A stretch of DNA of 64,000 nucleotides. Source: Gammaproteobacteria bacterium. Its GTDB lineage: Bacteria > Gemmatimonadota > Gemmatimonadetes > Longimicrobiales > Gaopeijiaceae. Numbering within the stretch: position 1 is the first letter of the stretch; every line of letters starts with the position of its first letter. Positions 24,792 to 33,170 of this stretch are shown piece after piece. The translations under genes and the position numbers were made by a program. The DNA is taken from contig JAPPJO010000088.1 of the NCBI GenBank assembly GCA_028820325.1, positions 248,001 through 312,000 on the forward strand, written 5' to 3'. The notes beneath the pieces were generated by a model that ran no database searches, was not told the DNA's origin, and worked only from the letters and a program-made list of their open reading frames with translations.

Positions 24792-25574
24792 ATGTTTCGG
24801 ATGCAAACACGCGGGGAATCTCGGGGATCGCCTGCCGTCTGGCAAAGCCGGCGATTCCTCCTCCCGACGCTCGTCCTCGCGGGCAGCCTGGCCTTCGGGA
24901 CTGGTCCGGCGCACCTGTCCGCACAGCGGATTCCCTCCGCCTACCGCTTCATCGAGACCGCGCAGGAGGCGGGCGCGGCCATGTTCACGGTCGAGCCCCG
25001 GGCGGGGATCTTCGGTTTCGGGCCCAAGGGCGGCCGCATCATGGGCTCGTACTATCAGATACGCGTCGGCGGACCGTTCTCCCTGCAGGGGAACCTCGGG
25101 TACCTGCCGACGACCCGGGACGTCATCGACCCGCGCCGGATCAAGGGGGACCGCAAGATCGGGGAAGCGGACGTGACCATGGGAACGGCGGACGTGCGCC
25201 TCCAGTTCACCCTCACGGGCCCACGGACGTGGTATCGGCTGGCGCCCCACCTGTTCGCGGGTGGGGGCATCGCCATGGACCTGGCGCCGGAGCAGGACAT
25301 CGACATGGTTCTGGAGGAGGACGACCGCTTCTCGTTCGGTCCCTCCTTCCTGGGGAGCTTCGGCGCGGGGATCAAGTTGTTCCCAGTCGATCGCATATCG
25401 GTGCGCGCGGAGGGCATCGTAACCTACTGGAAGGTCAACACGCCCCGCGGCTTCCTGCGCACGGACCGACGGCTCCTGCCGCCACCCGAGGGCTCCGACG
25501 AACCCGCCATCCCGGAGGACGGGTTCTGGGCGGTGGGGAGAGGTCTCTCGGTCGGGATCGCCTGGCGGTTCTAG
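24792..25574 (+). CDS. Outer-membrane beta-barrel protein, small
   Basis: A protein of about 260 residues with a signal peptide (RRFLLPTLVLAGSLAFGTGPAHLSAQ). The mature part shows alternating short amphipathic strands (YYQIRVGGPFSLQGNLGY, VRLQFTLTG, PHLFAGGGIAMDL), glycine/aromatic girdles and a terminal SVGIAWRF ending in phenylalanine, the usual sign of Bam-inserted barrels. Roughly eight strands can be imagined, as in the OmpA/OmpX class. Start is ambiguous: GTG 24774, ATG 24792 or ATG 24801 are all in frame and all give the same signal core. Function unknown. Confidence 0.65.
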   Translation: MFRMQTRGESRGSPAVWQSRRFLLPTLVLAGSLAFGTGPAHLSAQRIPSAYRFIETAQEAGAAMFTVEPRAGIFGFGPKGGRIMGSYYQIRVGGPFSLQGNLGYLPTTRDVIDPRRIKGDRKIGEADVTMGTADVRLQFTLTGPRTWYRLAPHLFAGGGIAMDLAPEQDIDMVLEEDDRFSFGPSFLGSFGAGIKLFPVDRISVRAEGIVTYWKVNTPRGFLRTDRRLLPPPEGSDEPAIPEDGFWAVGRGLSVGIAWRF

Positions 25575-25587
25575 CGGTGGACGACTG

Positions 25588-26937
25588 ATGGGTGAGAGGC
25601 CGGAAGCCCGGAGGGATCGGACTCCGGCGACGCGATTCGAGTCCCGCTCCGCCGACTGGCTCTCCTGCGCCGAGGCGCTGGCGCGGGTGATGGAGCACGC
25701 GCGGGCGCTTCCCGTGCTCCGGCTTCCGGTCGAGGCGGCGAGGGGCATGGCGCTGGCGCGGCCGGTGGAGAGCCCGGTCACCCTGCCCCCCTGGGACAAC
25801 TCGGCCATGGACGGCTACGCGGTGCGGGGCGACTCCATCGAGGGGGCCTCTCCGGAAGCCCCCCGCACCCTGCGCGTGACTGCAGCCCTGCACGCGGGCG
25901 AGGTGGGCGGGGTAGCGGTGGGGGCGGGCGAGGCCGTGCGCATCATGACCGGCACTCCGGTCCCGGAAGGGGCCGACTGCGTGGTCCGGGTCGAGGACAC
26001 CGACGCCGAGCGGAAACCGGGGCGGGTGGCGGTCTTCTCGGAGCGGGACCGGGGCCGCAACGTGCGCCCGGCCGGACAGGACATGCGGGCGGGCGAGACC
26101 GTGCTCGCGCGCGGGACCACCCTGGGCGCGGGCCAGCTCGGCGTGCTGGCGGCGTGCGGGCTCACCTCGGTGGAGGTGCACCGGCGGCCGGTGGCGGCGG
26201 TGCTCGCGAGCGGCGACGAGATCGCGCCGGTCGAGCGGTTCGCCGAGGTGGCGGCCGGGCGCGCCATCCCCGACACCAACGGTCCGATGCTGGCCGCCGC
26301 GGTGGCGGAGGCGGGGGGGGAGGGGGTGCGGCCGGGGATCGCGCGCGACACCGAAAAGAGCGTGCGCGAGCATCTGCTGCGGGGCGCCGCGCAGGCGGAT
26401 CTGCTGATCACCATCGGGGGCGCGTCGATGGGCGAGGGCGACCTCTTCAAGCGAGTGCTCGACGAACTCGGGTACGAGCCCGACTTCTGGCGCGCGCGCA
26501 TCCGACCGGGCAGCCCGGTCGGCTTCGGGCACCTGCCGGTCGAGGGGCGGGCGCCGGTTCCGGTGTTCGGGCTGCCGGGCAACCCGGCGTCGGCCTTTGT
26601 CACCTTCCACCTCCTGGCGCGGCCCTTCATCAGCGCGCTTGCCGGGCACCGCTACCCATTCCCTCCCGCCGTGCGGGCACGCGCGGGAGTGGCCATGGGG
26701 GGCCCCAGGGGCCTCGCGGTCTACCCGCGCGTGCGCCTGCTGCCCGCCTCGAAAGGTGGATGGACCGCGGTGCTTTCCGGCCATCAGAGTTCCGCGCTGG
26801 TCGCGCCCACGGGACGCGCCGACGGGCTGGCCGTCATTCCCGAGGGGGTGCAGCGCATCGCCGAGGGGGAGGAGGTCGACGTGCTGCTGTTCGGCGGCCC
26901 GGGCCTGCTTTCGGGCGAGACCGCAACCGGCCGATGA
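25588..26937 (+). CDS. moeA: Molybdopterin molybdotransferase
   Basis: A 449-residue MoeA: it inserts molybdate into adenylated molybdopterin, the last step of molybdenum cofactor synthesis. Landmarks are PWDNSAMDGYAVR near residue 70, GTPVPEGADCVVRVED, LASGDEIAP, PDTNGPMLAA, the MoCF-domain motif GGASMGEGDLFK and FGLPGNPASAFVTF, all in the expected order, with the C-terminal domain IV complete. No other moa or mob gene is in the window. The stop overlaps the next gene start (ATGA at 26934), so it leads an operon with the EamA exporter and the serine hydrolase; functional linkage is not evident. Confidence 0.95.
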   Translation: MGERPEARRDRTPATRFESRSADWLSCAEALARVMEHARALPVLRLPVEAARGMALARPVESPVTLPPWDNSAMDGYAVRGDSIEGASPEAPRTLRVTAALHAGEVGGVAVGAGEAVRIMTGTPVPEGADCVVRVEDTDAERKPGRVAVFSERDRGRNVRPAGQDMRAGETVLARGTTLGAGQLGVLAACGLTSVEVHRRPVAAVLASGDEIAPVERFAEVAAGRAIPDTNGPMLAAAVAEAGGEGVRPGIARDTEKSVREHLLRGAAQADLLITIGGASMGEGDLFKRVLDELGYEPDFWRARIRPGSPVGFGHLPVEGRAPVPVFGLPGNPASAFVTFHLLARPFISALAGHRYPFPPAVRARAGVAMGGPRGLAVYPRVRLLPASKGGWTAVLSGHQSSALVAPTGRADGLAVIPEGVQRIAEGEEVDVLLFGGPGLLSGETATGR

Positions 26938-27935
26938 GGGCCTCGCCGGCGCGCGCGCCGCGGCTGGCCCGCACCCCCACAAGCGAACTCGACCTCCTGG
27001 CCCTCGTGGTCATCTGGGGGGTGAACTTCTCGGTGGTCAAGGTGGTGCTGCAGGAGGTCGAGCCGCTGGCCTTCAACGCGCTTCGCTTCCCCTTCGCGGC
27101 ACTTACGGTGTGGGTTCTCCTGCGCGCGCAGGGACGGCGCGTGCTGCCGCGCCCCGGAGACTGGCCCAGAGTCGCGTGGCTCTCGCTCTTCGGACACGTC
27201 GCATACCAGGTCTTCTTCATCTTCGGGCTCTCGCTGACGCTCGCCGGCAACGCCTCACTCATGCTGGCGACAGTCCCGATGTGGATCGCAGTCCTCTCCC
27301 CGGCGCTGGGCCACGAGCGCTTCAGCTGGGTGATTCTGGGCGGAGTCGGCATCACGATGTCGGGATTGACGCTCGTCATTCTTGGAGGATCCGCGGGGAT
27401 GGCCCTCGGAGGCGTGACCCTGCGGGGAGACCTGTTCATGCTGGCCTCCGCGGTGGTCTGGGCACTCTACACGGTGCTGGGACGCCGGGCAGTGCGACGC
27501 AACGGAGCGCTCGAGATGACCGCCTGGACCCTCTGGCTGGGGACGCCCGCGATCGTTCTGATGGGTTTGCCGGGCCTGTTGCGCACCGATCTGGGGTCGC
27601 TCTCGGCGGGCGCGTGGCTGGGAATCGCCTACGCCGGGGTGCTGGCGATCGGGCTTGCATACTTCATCTGGTACAGGGGCGTGCGGCGGCTCGGCAGCAG
27701 CCGGACCGCCGTATACTCCAACCTGGTGCCGGTGGCCGCGCTGCTCACGGCCTGGCTCTGGATCGGCGAGACGCCGCGCGCGTTGCAGGTGCTCGGGGCG
27801 GGCGTCATCTTGGCGGGCATCGCCGTCGTGCGCCTGGCGCCACCAACCAGGGCGGGCGACCGGGCCCGGCGCCGCGCCGCGCGGGAACGCCGGCGAGCCG
27901 AGAAAGCGGCACGATCCAGGAGGACGCCATCATGA
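26934..27935 (+). CDS. EamA/DMT family transporter
   Basis: A 333-residue permease of the drug/metabolite transporter superfamily. It has two EamA repeats of five helices each, the first beginning LLALVVIWGVNFSVVKVVL and the second DLFMLASAVVWALYTVLGRR, followed by GIAYAGVLAIGLAYFIWYRG and ALLTAWLWIGE, typical family stretches. The C-terminus is a basic cytoplasmic tail rich in arginine and alanine. It exports or imports a small metabolite of unknown identity. The start ATG overlaps the moeA stop (ATGA); the reading frame is open far upstream, but that part is antiphase moeA sequence. Confidence 0.9.
   Translation: MRASPARAPRLARTPTSELDLLALVVIWGVNFSVVKVVLQEVEPLAFNALRFPFAALTVWVLLRAQGRRVLPRPGDWPRVAWLSLFGHVAYQVFFIFGLSLTLAGNASLMLATVPMWIAVLSPALGHERFSWVILGGVGITMSGLTLVILGGSAGMALGGVTLRGDLFMLASAVVWALYTVLGRRAVRRNGALEMTAWTLWLGTPAIVLMGLPGLLRTDLGSLSAGAWLGIAYAGVLAIGLAYFIWYRGVRRLGSSRTAVYSNLVPVAALLTAWLWIGETPRALQVLGAGVILAGIAVVRLAPPTRAGDRARRRAARERRRAEKAARSRRTPS
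27918..27923 (+). promoter_or_regulatory. Shine-Dalgarno AGGAGG for the serine hydrolase gene
   Basis: A perfect AGGAGG sits 8 bases before ATG 27932, within the end of the transporter gene, and fixes the start despite a much longer open frame. Confidence 0.65.
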
Positions 27936-29116
27936 ATTCCGGCAAGGTCGCTCTCGCCCTCTTCGGGACGCTGTTGACCGCGGCGCCTCTCGCCGCACAG
28001 GACTCCCCCGCCGACTACATCGCCCTCATCGAAGGCGTACAGAGCCCCAGCCGCCAGGGGCTGGATGTCCTTACGCTGCCGGAGGTGATGGAGCGATTCG
28101 GCGTCCCCGGGATGAGCGTCGCCGTCATCCGCGACTTCGAGGTGCACTGGGCGAAGGCGTATGGAGTTGCGGATGTGGTGACCGGCGCCCCGGTGGACAC
28201 CGAAACCCTCTTCCAGGCCGCCTCCATCTCGAAGCCGGTGACCGCCATGGCGGCGCTGAGCGCCGTCCAGGAGGGCCTGTTTTCGCTGGACGACGACATC
28301 AACTCGATCCTGCGTTCGTGGTCCCTCCCGGGCAGGGGCTTCACGGACGAGCAGCCCGTTACGCCGCGGCTGCTCTTCAGCCACACCGCCGGGCTGGGTG
28401 ACGGGCACGGGTTCCCCGGCTACGCGCCGGACGCTCTCCGCCCCACCCCGGTGCAGATCTTCGAGGGAGACGCGCCATCGAACGTCGGACCCGTAGAGCT
28501 GGTGCGGCCGCCCCTCACGGCCATGCACTACTCCGGCGGCGGCACCACCATCATGCAACTGGCCCTCACCGATGCCCGTGACGAACCCTTCCCCGACCTC
28601 ATGCGCCGGACCGTCCTGGAACCGGCGGGGATGACGCGGAGCACGTTCGAGCATCCCCTTCCCGCAGCGCTCGACGCGAACGCCGCGCGCGGTCACCGGG
28701 GCGACGGGCTGCCCATGGGAGTCGAGAAGTGGCACGCGTACGCCGCACTGGCCGCAGCCGGGCTGTGGACCACGCCCACGGACCTGGCGCGCTTCGCGAT
28801 CGAGGTGCAGAAGGCGGCCCGCGGCGACCCGGACCGGGCGCTGTCACGGGCGAGCGCGCAGGAAATGCTTAGCCCGGTGGGCGTGGGCTCGTATGCCGTC
28901 GGCTTCCACATCGAACAGCGCGGCCAGGGCTGGTACTTCAGCCACTCCGGAGGCAACTGGGGCTTCGTGTGCTACCTGACGGCCCACAAGGCCAAGGGGT
29001 ACGGGGTAGTGGTCATGACCAACTCCTCCGGCGGAGGCGGCCTCTACCGCGAGGTGCTGGAGCGGGTCGAGCGGGCCTACGGCTGGGATTCCCTGGACAA
29101 GCCGGTGCTGCGGTAG
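27932..29116 (+). CDS. Serine hydrolase, beta-lactamase/class C-like, exported
   Basis: A 394-residue periplasmic enzyme with a signal peptide ending near AAPLAAQ. It has the SxxK nucleophile motif in ASISKPVTAM (about residues 98-101), an active-site tyrosine in HYSGGG that stands for YxN, and HSGGNWGF as the third motif (KTG equivalent). This pattern is found in esterases, D-aminopeptidases and beta-lactamase-like enzymes of the class C fold, so antibiotic resistance cannot be concluded. FGVPGMSVAVIRDFEVHWAKAYG matches the usual first strand of these hydrolases. It overlaps the transporter stop by 4 bp (ATGA), a third translationally coupled gene. Confidence 0.88.
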   Translation: MNSGKVALALFGTLLTAAPLAAQDSPADYIALIEGVQSPSRQGLDVLTLPEVMERFGVPGMSVAVIRDFEVHWAKAYGVADVVTGAPVDTETLFQAASISKPVTAMAALSAVQEGLFSLDDDINSILRSWSLPGRGFTDEQPVTPRLLFSHTAGLGDGHGFPGYAPDALRPTPVQIFEGDAPSNVGPVELVRPPLTAMHYSGGGTTIMQLALTDARDEPFPDLMRRTVLEPAGMTRSTFEHPLPAALDANAARGHRGDGLPMGVEKWHAYAALAAAGLWTTPTDLARFAIEVQKAARGDPDRALSRASAQEMLSPVGVGSYAVGFHIEQRGQGWYFSHSGGNWGFVCYLTAHKAKGYGVVVMTNSSGGGGLYREVLERVERAYGWDSLDKPVLR

Positions 29117-29133
29117 CGTATCCGGACGGATCC

Positions 29134-30198
29134 CTACCCGCCCGCGCTCTTCAGCCGCCGGATCTCGGCGGCCAACACCGGGGCCACCTCGAATACATCC
29201 CCGACGATGCCGTAGTCGGCGACGTTGAAGATGGGCGCGTCGGCGTCCTTGTTCACTGCGACGATGGTGCGCGCGGTTCGCATCCCGGCCAGGTGCTGGA
29301 TCGCCCCGGAGATGGCGAGCGCGAAATAGAGCTTGGGCGCAATGGTCTTGCCGGTCTGCCCCACCTGTTCGCCGTGCGGGCGCCACCCGGCGTCCACCAC
29401 CGCGCGCGAGGCGCCCAGGGCGGCGGTCGGCCCCAGCGCGTCGCGCACATCCTCGATCACGCCCCAGTTCTCCGGTCCGCGCAGGCCGCGGCCGCCCGAC
29501 ACCACGATCTCCGCCTCCGCCACGTCGACGCTTCCACCCGAGGCGGCCCGGAAGTCCACCGCTCTCCCTCCCGCCGGCGCTCCTCCGGCCGGGGTGAAGA
29601 CCTCCACCCGGCCGGCTGCGGCGCGGGTGCCCGGGGGGAACACATGTGGACGGAGCGACACCACCGCCGGGCTGGCGTCGAAGCCGACGCGCGCGAACGC
29701 CTTCCCCCCGTATACGGGACGGGTCGCGACCAGCCCGCCGTCCACCACCTCCAGGCCGGTGGCATCCGAAGCCAGCGGGACGTCGAGAAGCGCCGCTACC
29801 CTGGGCGCCAGGTCGGCCCCCAGCGCGCTGGCGGAAAAGAGCACCGCCTGGTATCCGCCCCCGGCGACCATGCCGGCGACGATGTGTGCGTAGCGCTCCG
29901 CCTGGTACTGTGCCAGCCCGGCGCCCTCGGCCACCCGGATCATCCCCGCCCCGCGCGCGCCCAACTGCTCGCACTCCGCGCCCAGGCCGGGCCCGCCCAC
30001 GGCGAGCGCGTGCACTTCTCCACCCAGGCCGCGCGCCAGTTCGGCCGCCGCCCCCACGACCTCGTGTGCCGTGGCGCGGATGCTCCCGTCGCGCTGCTCC
30101 ACGAACGCAGCCACGACTCCTGCACCGGACTCCATCTTCGCCTCCGACCCGTCCTCGGGCATCGTCATCGGTTCGGCCAACACGGCAGCGGCGCTCAC
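29134..30198 (-). CDS. etfA: Electron transfer flavoprotein alpha subunit
   Basis: A 354-residue EtfA/FixB. It forms a heterodimer with EtfB and carries electrons from acyl-CoA and related dehydrogenases to ETF:quinone oxidoreductase. The C-terminal FAD-binding domain is complete: [55 protein letters not shown] and [19 protein letters not shown]. The N-terminal domain is a little long and divergent. Start 30198 overlaps the etfB stop by 4 bp (ATGA), which fixes the translation unit. No quinone oxidoreductase or acyl-CoA dehydrogenase gene is nearby. Confidence 0.95.
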   Translation of the reverse strand: MSAAAVLAEPMTMPEDGSEAKMESGAGVVAAFVEQRDGSIRATAHEVVGAAAELARGLGGEVHALAVGGPGLGAECEQLGARGAGMIRVAEGAGLAQYQAERYAHIVAGMVAGGGYQAVLFSASALGADLAPRVAALLDVPLASDATGLEVVDGGLVATRPVYGGKAFARVGFDASPAVVSLRPHVFPPGTRAAAGRVEVFTPAGGAPAGGRAVDFRAASGGSVDVAEAEIVVSGGRGLRGPENWGVIEDVRDALGPTAALGASRAVVDAGWRPHGEQVGQTGKTIAPKLYFALAISGAIQHLAGMRTARTIVAVNKDADAPIFNVADYGIVGDVFEVAPVLAAEIRRLKSAGG

Positions 30199-30944
30199 AG
30201 GGCTCCCGCCTCCTCGCGCAGCAGCCGGACCAGCTCGGGCACCGCCTCCACGCCCTCTCCCACGATCCGTCCCGGTGGTCGGGGCGCCGGGGGTTCCAGC
30301 GCCAGCACGCGCAGGCGCGCGGGGGGCATCTGGGCCGGTCGTCGCTCGAGCGGCTTGCGGCGCGCAGCCATGATGCCCTTCAGGGTGGCGTACCGGGGCT
30401 CGTAGGTGCCCTTGGTGATGGTGACCACGCTCGGCAGGGGCAAATCCAACACCTCCGTTCCGCCCTCCACCTCGCGGTGGCAGCGGACATGCCCGTCCCG
30501 CACCTCGAGCCGGGTTACCGCGGTCGCACAGGGCCGTCCCAGCAGCGTGGCGAGCATCGGACCCACCTGCTGCTGGTCGTCGTCCGCGGCCTTCACTCCG
30601 AGCAGGATGAGCGGGGCATCGGTTTCGGCGAGTTCCTCGGCCAACGCTCTGGCGGTCGCGAGCCCGTCCATCGTGATTTCGCCCTCGAGCAGCAGCGCCC
30701 TGTGGGCGCCCATCGCCAGGCTGTTCTTGAGGCTCTCCGTGGCCCCCGCGTCTCCCACGGTCACCACCGTCACCTGGCCCGCCCCCAGGCCTTCCGTCAC
30801 CTGCAGCCCCGCTTCCAGGGCGAACTCGTCGTAGGGGCTCACGATGTATTTCACGCCGCTGGTGTCGATGGAGACACCGTCTTCGCCGACGCGAATCCGC
30901 GTCTCGGTGTCGGGCACCCTGCGGATGCAGACGGTCACGTTCAC
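30195..30944 (-). CDS. etfB: Electron transfer flavoprotein beta subunit
   Basis: A 249-residue EtfB/FixA starting from a GTG codon at 30944 (NVTVCIRRVPDTETRIRV), which matches the family N-terminus and length; the frame is open to 31109, but the extra sequence is not protein-like. The AMP-binding and recognition regions are present: SPYDEFALEAGLQ, VTVGDAGATESLKNSLAMGA and LLGVKAADDDQQQVGPMLA, with LPSVVTITKG in the C-terminal half. It pairs with etfA in a two-gene operon. Confidence 0.94.
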   Translation of the reverse strand: MNVTVCIRRVPDTETRIRVGEDGVSIDTSGVKYIVSPYDEFALEAGLQVTEGLGAGQVTVVTVGDAGATESLKNSLAMGAHRALLLEGEITMDGLATARALAEELAETDAPLILLGVKAADDDQQQVGPMLATLLGRPCATAVTRLEVRDGHVRCHREVEGGTEVLDLPLPSVVTITKGTYEPRYATLKGIMAARRKPLERRPAQMPPARLRVLALEPPAPRPPGRIVGEGVEAVPELVRLLREEAGAL

Positions 30945-31038
30945 TTCCGGGTCGCTCCGGTTTGAGGATCGGGACGGAAAGGCGACCGCCGCGCGCGCAC
31001 GCTCACGCGCGCCAGCCGGCCGCAGCCCAAGGAAGGTA

Positions 31039-31097
31039 CACCGGATCCCGTTCAGGGGAATGGCGGTCCGGCTCGAAGGCGATGGCACCGGATCCCG
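31039..31097. repeat. 12 bp direct repeat CACCGGATCCCG
   Basis: Two exact copies (31039-31050 and 31086-31097) lie 47 bp apart in the 180 bp between etfB and the NhaC gene. They may be chance or regulator sites for etfB; nothing else is visible in this gap. Confidence 0.4.
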
Positions 31098-31124
31098 ATG
31101 CGCTCGCATCGTGTTGCGGCGGCA

Positions 31125-32537
31125 TCAGAGCGTCGCCCCCAGCACCGCGAAGCAGACGGCCGCCGCCCCCCCGGCCAGCAGCGCGTAGGGCAGCTGCGTG
31201 CGCACGTGGTCGATGTGATCGGTGGCGGCCGCCATGGACGAGATGATGGTGGTGTCGCTGATGGGCGAGGAGTGGTCGCCGAAGATGCCGCCGGAGAGGG
31301 CCGCCGCCACGAACGGGGCGAGCGGCATGCCCAGCGTCTCCGCCACCGGCACCGCGATGGGCAGCATGATGGCGAAGGTTCCCCAGCTCGAGCCGATCGA
31401 GAACGCGATCCCGCCCGCGACCACGAAGACCAGGGGCAGGAAGAGCATCGGCGCGAGCACGCCCTCGGTGACCTGCGCCACGTACTCGCCGGCGCCCAGG
31501 GTGCGCGCCACCGACCCCAGGGCCAGGGCCAGGAGCAGGATCAGCGCCAGCGGCATCAGCCCTCCGGCGCCCTTGAGGCCGGTGCGGGTAAGCTCGTCGA
31601 GGCTCGCGCCCCTCTGCGCCAGGAGCATCAGCCACGCGGCCCCCAGGCCGACCAGCACCGCCCACAACACGCTGGTCGACCCCGACCCATCGAGCATCGA
31701 TCCGCCGCCGGTCACGTACAGGCCGAGCGGCATGGTCAGCACCATCACCGCGATCGGCACCAGCATATTGCGCGCACGCGGGGCGATGCGGCCCACGGGC
31801 GTGGGCGAGAGCACGGTCTCGTCCACCATCGGTTGGGCGTTGGGCCACAGCACCTGCCCCTCCGCGGCCCGCATCTCGGCCCGCTTCATGGGACCGAGGT
31901 CGATCTTCCACACGATCGACGCGCCCGCGAGCAGGAAGGCGATGAGGGCGTAGAAGTTCACCGGAATCGCGGCGATGAACACTCCGAGCGCATCCTCCAC
32001 GCCCAGTTCGTTCAGGATCCCCAGGTTGAGGGCTCCCCAGGCGTTCAGCGGGATGAGAATGCAGATGGGCGCCGAGGTGGAGTCGACGATGTAGGCGAGG
32101 CGTTCGCGCGAAATGCGGAAGCGGTCGAAGAGGGGACGCGACACGGCCCCCGCCACGAGCACGGTGATGTTCGATTCGATGAAGATCACGATGCCGATGA
32201 TCCACGCCAGGAACTGGGCGCGGCGTCCGTCGGTGACCCAGCGGTTGCCCTCGATCCAGCGCACGAACCCGCGCACGCCGCCCGCGGCTTCCAGCGTCGC
32301 GATCATCGCCCCGATCACCAGGGTGAACAGGATCACCTTGGCGTTCCCGGGGTCGCCCAGCACCGCTACGGTCTGCTCGATGGCGGTGGCGAGGCCGGTG
32401 AGCGGGTTCCAGCCCTCGAGGATCGTCCAGCCGATCCAGATGCCCGCGGCGAGCGACACGTAGACCTGGCGGCTCCAGATGGCCAGCACGATCGCGAGGA
32501 CGGTGGGAAGGAGCGAAATCCAGGAGGGTTCGTTCAT
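31125..32537 (-). CDS. NhaC family Na+/H+ antiporter
   Basis: A 470-residue inner-membrane antiporter with about 11-12 hydrophobic segments. The family signature [18 protein letters not shown] and, near the C-terminus, [19 protein letters not shown] followed by [16 protein letters not shown] identify it clearly. It exchanges sodium for protons; some relatives exchange malate and lactate or arginine and ornithine, so the substrate is not certain. The start ATG 32537 overlaps the stop of the DNA glycosylase gene (32534-32537, ATGA), which places it third in the operon NYN protein - glycosylase - antiporter. Confidence 0.92.
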   Translation of the reverse strand: MNEPSWISLLPTVLAIVLAIWSRQVYVSLAAGIWIGWTILEGWNPLTGLATAIEQTVAVLGDPGNAKVILFTLVIGAMIATLEAAGGVRGFVRWIEGNRWVTDGRRAQFLAWIIGIVIFIESNITVLVAGAVSRPLFDRFRISRERLAYIVDSTSAPICILIPLNAWGALNLGILNELGVEDALGVFIAAIPVNFYALIAFLLAGASIVWKIDLGPMKRAEMRAAEGQVLWPNAQPMVDETVLSPTPVGRIAPRARNMLVPIAVMVLTMPLGLYVTGGGSMLDGSGSTSVLWAVLVGLGAAWLMLLAQRGASLDELTRTGLKGAGGLMPLALILLLALALGSVARTLGAGEYVAQVTEGVLAPMLFLPLVFVVAGGIAFSIGSSWGTFAIMLPIAVPVAETLGMPLAPFVAAALSGGIFGDHSSPISDTTIISSMAAATDHIDHVRTQLPYALLAGGAAAVCFAVLGATL

Positions 32538-33148
32538 CGGGTTCCGCCTGTGCGCCGGGAGACGTGAGGATTGCCGTGGAGGAAGAAACGCAGTTCGCGC
32601 TCGCGCGCCCGCGTCACGCCGATGCGCGGCGACCGCGCGATGATCTCTGCCGGAACCGGCTTCCGGGGAACGAGGCGGAGCGGCGCCCGGTCGAGCGTGT
32701 GCCCGTCGAGTTCGCCGGTGACGCCCAGCGCCTGGCAGAGGCGCGCCGGTCCGGAACACAGATCGCAGTGCCGGCCCCGCCGCGCCGCCATCGTGGCCTC
32801 ACCCGTCACCGGCTCGAGCGCGCGCACCAGCACCGCGGCCGGAAAGTCCTCCCGGCCGGTCACGACGTTCAGGCACCAGTGCATGCCGTAGATCAGATAG
32901 ACGTAGGCGATGCCGGGGGGACCGAACATGGAGGCGTTGCGGCGGGTGCGGCCGATCCGCTCGGCGGCGTGGGACGCCGGGTCGTCCGGTCCGGTATAGG
33001 CCTCCACCTCCACGATGCGGCCCGATGTCGTCAGGCCGCCGACGGTCGACTCCACCTCCCAGCCGAGCAGGCCGGGCGCCACCGCGCGCGCGCCACCCGA
33101 CAGGAGGCCGGCGAGCGCCCCGTCCACGGCAGCACCGGATGACACCAC
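32534..33148 (-). CDS. mpg: 3-methyladenine DNA glycosylase (AAG/Mpg family)
   Basis: A 204-residue monofunctional alkyladenine glycosylase that removes alkylated or deaminated purines from DNA to start base-excision repair. The catalytic region is intact: [16 protein letters not shown] contains the general-base glutamate, followed by [20 protein letters not shown] and MHWCLNVVT that line the base-flipping pocket. Length matches bacterial members. The start is a GTG at 33148 with only a weak ribosome-binding site; no ATG is available nearby. It lies 22 bp after the NYN/LOTUS gene and overlaps the antiporter gene. Confidence 0.93.
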   Translation of the reverse strand: MVSSGAAVDGALAGLLSGGARAVAPGLLGWEVESTVGGLTTSGRIVEVEAYTGPDDPASHAAERIGRTRRNASMFGPPGIAYVYLIYGMHWCLNVVTGREDFPAAVLVRALEPVTGEATMAARRGRHCDLCSGPARLCQALGVTGELDGHTLDRAPLRLVPRKPVPAEIIARSPRIGVTRARERELRFFLHGNPHVSRRTGGTR

Positions 33149-33170
33149 CCGCTCGACGGGGCGTGCCCGG

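Noticed and set aside
27932..29116. Class C beta-lactamase
   Set aside because: SxxK and HSGG motifs are common to esterases and peptidases of the same fold; no ampR-like regulator is present.
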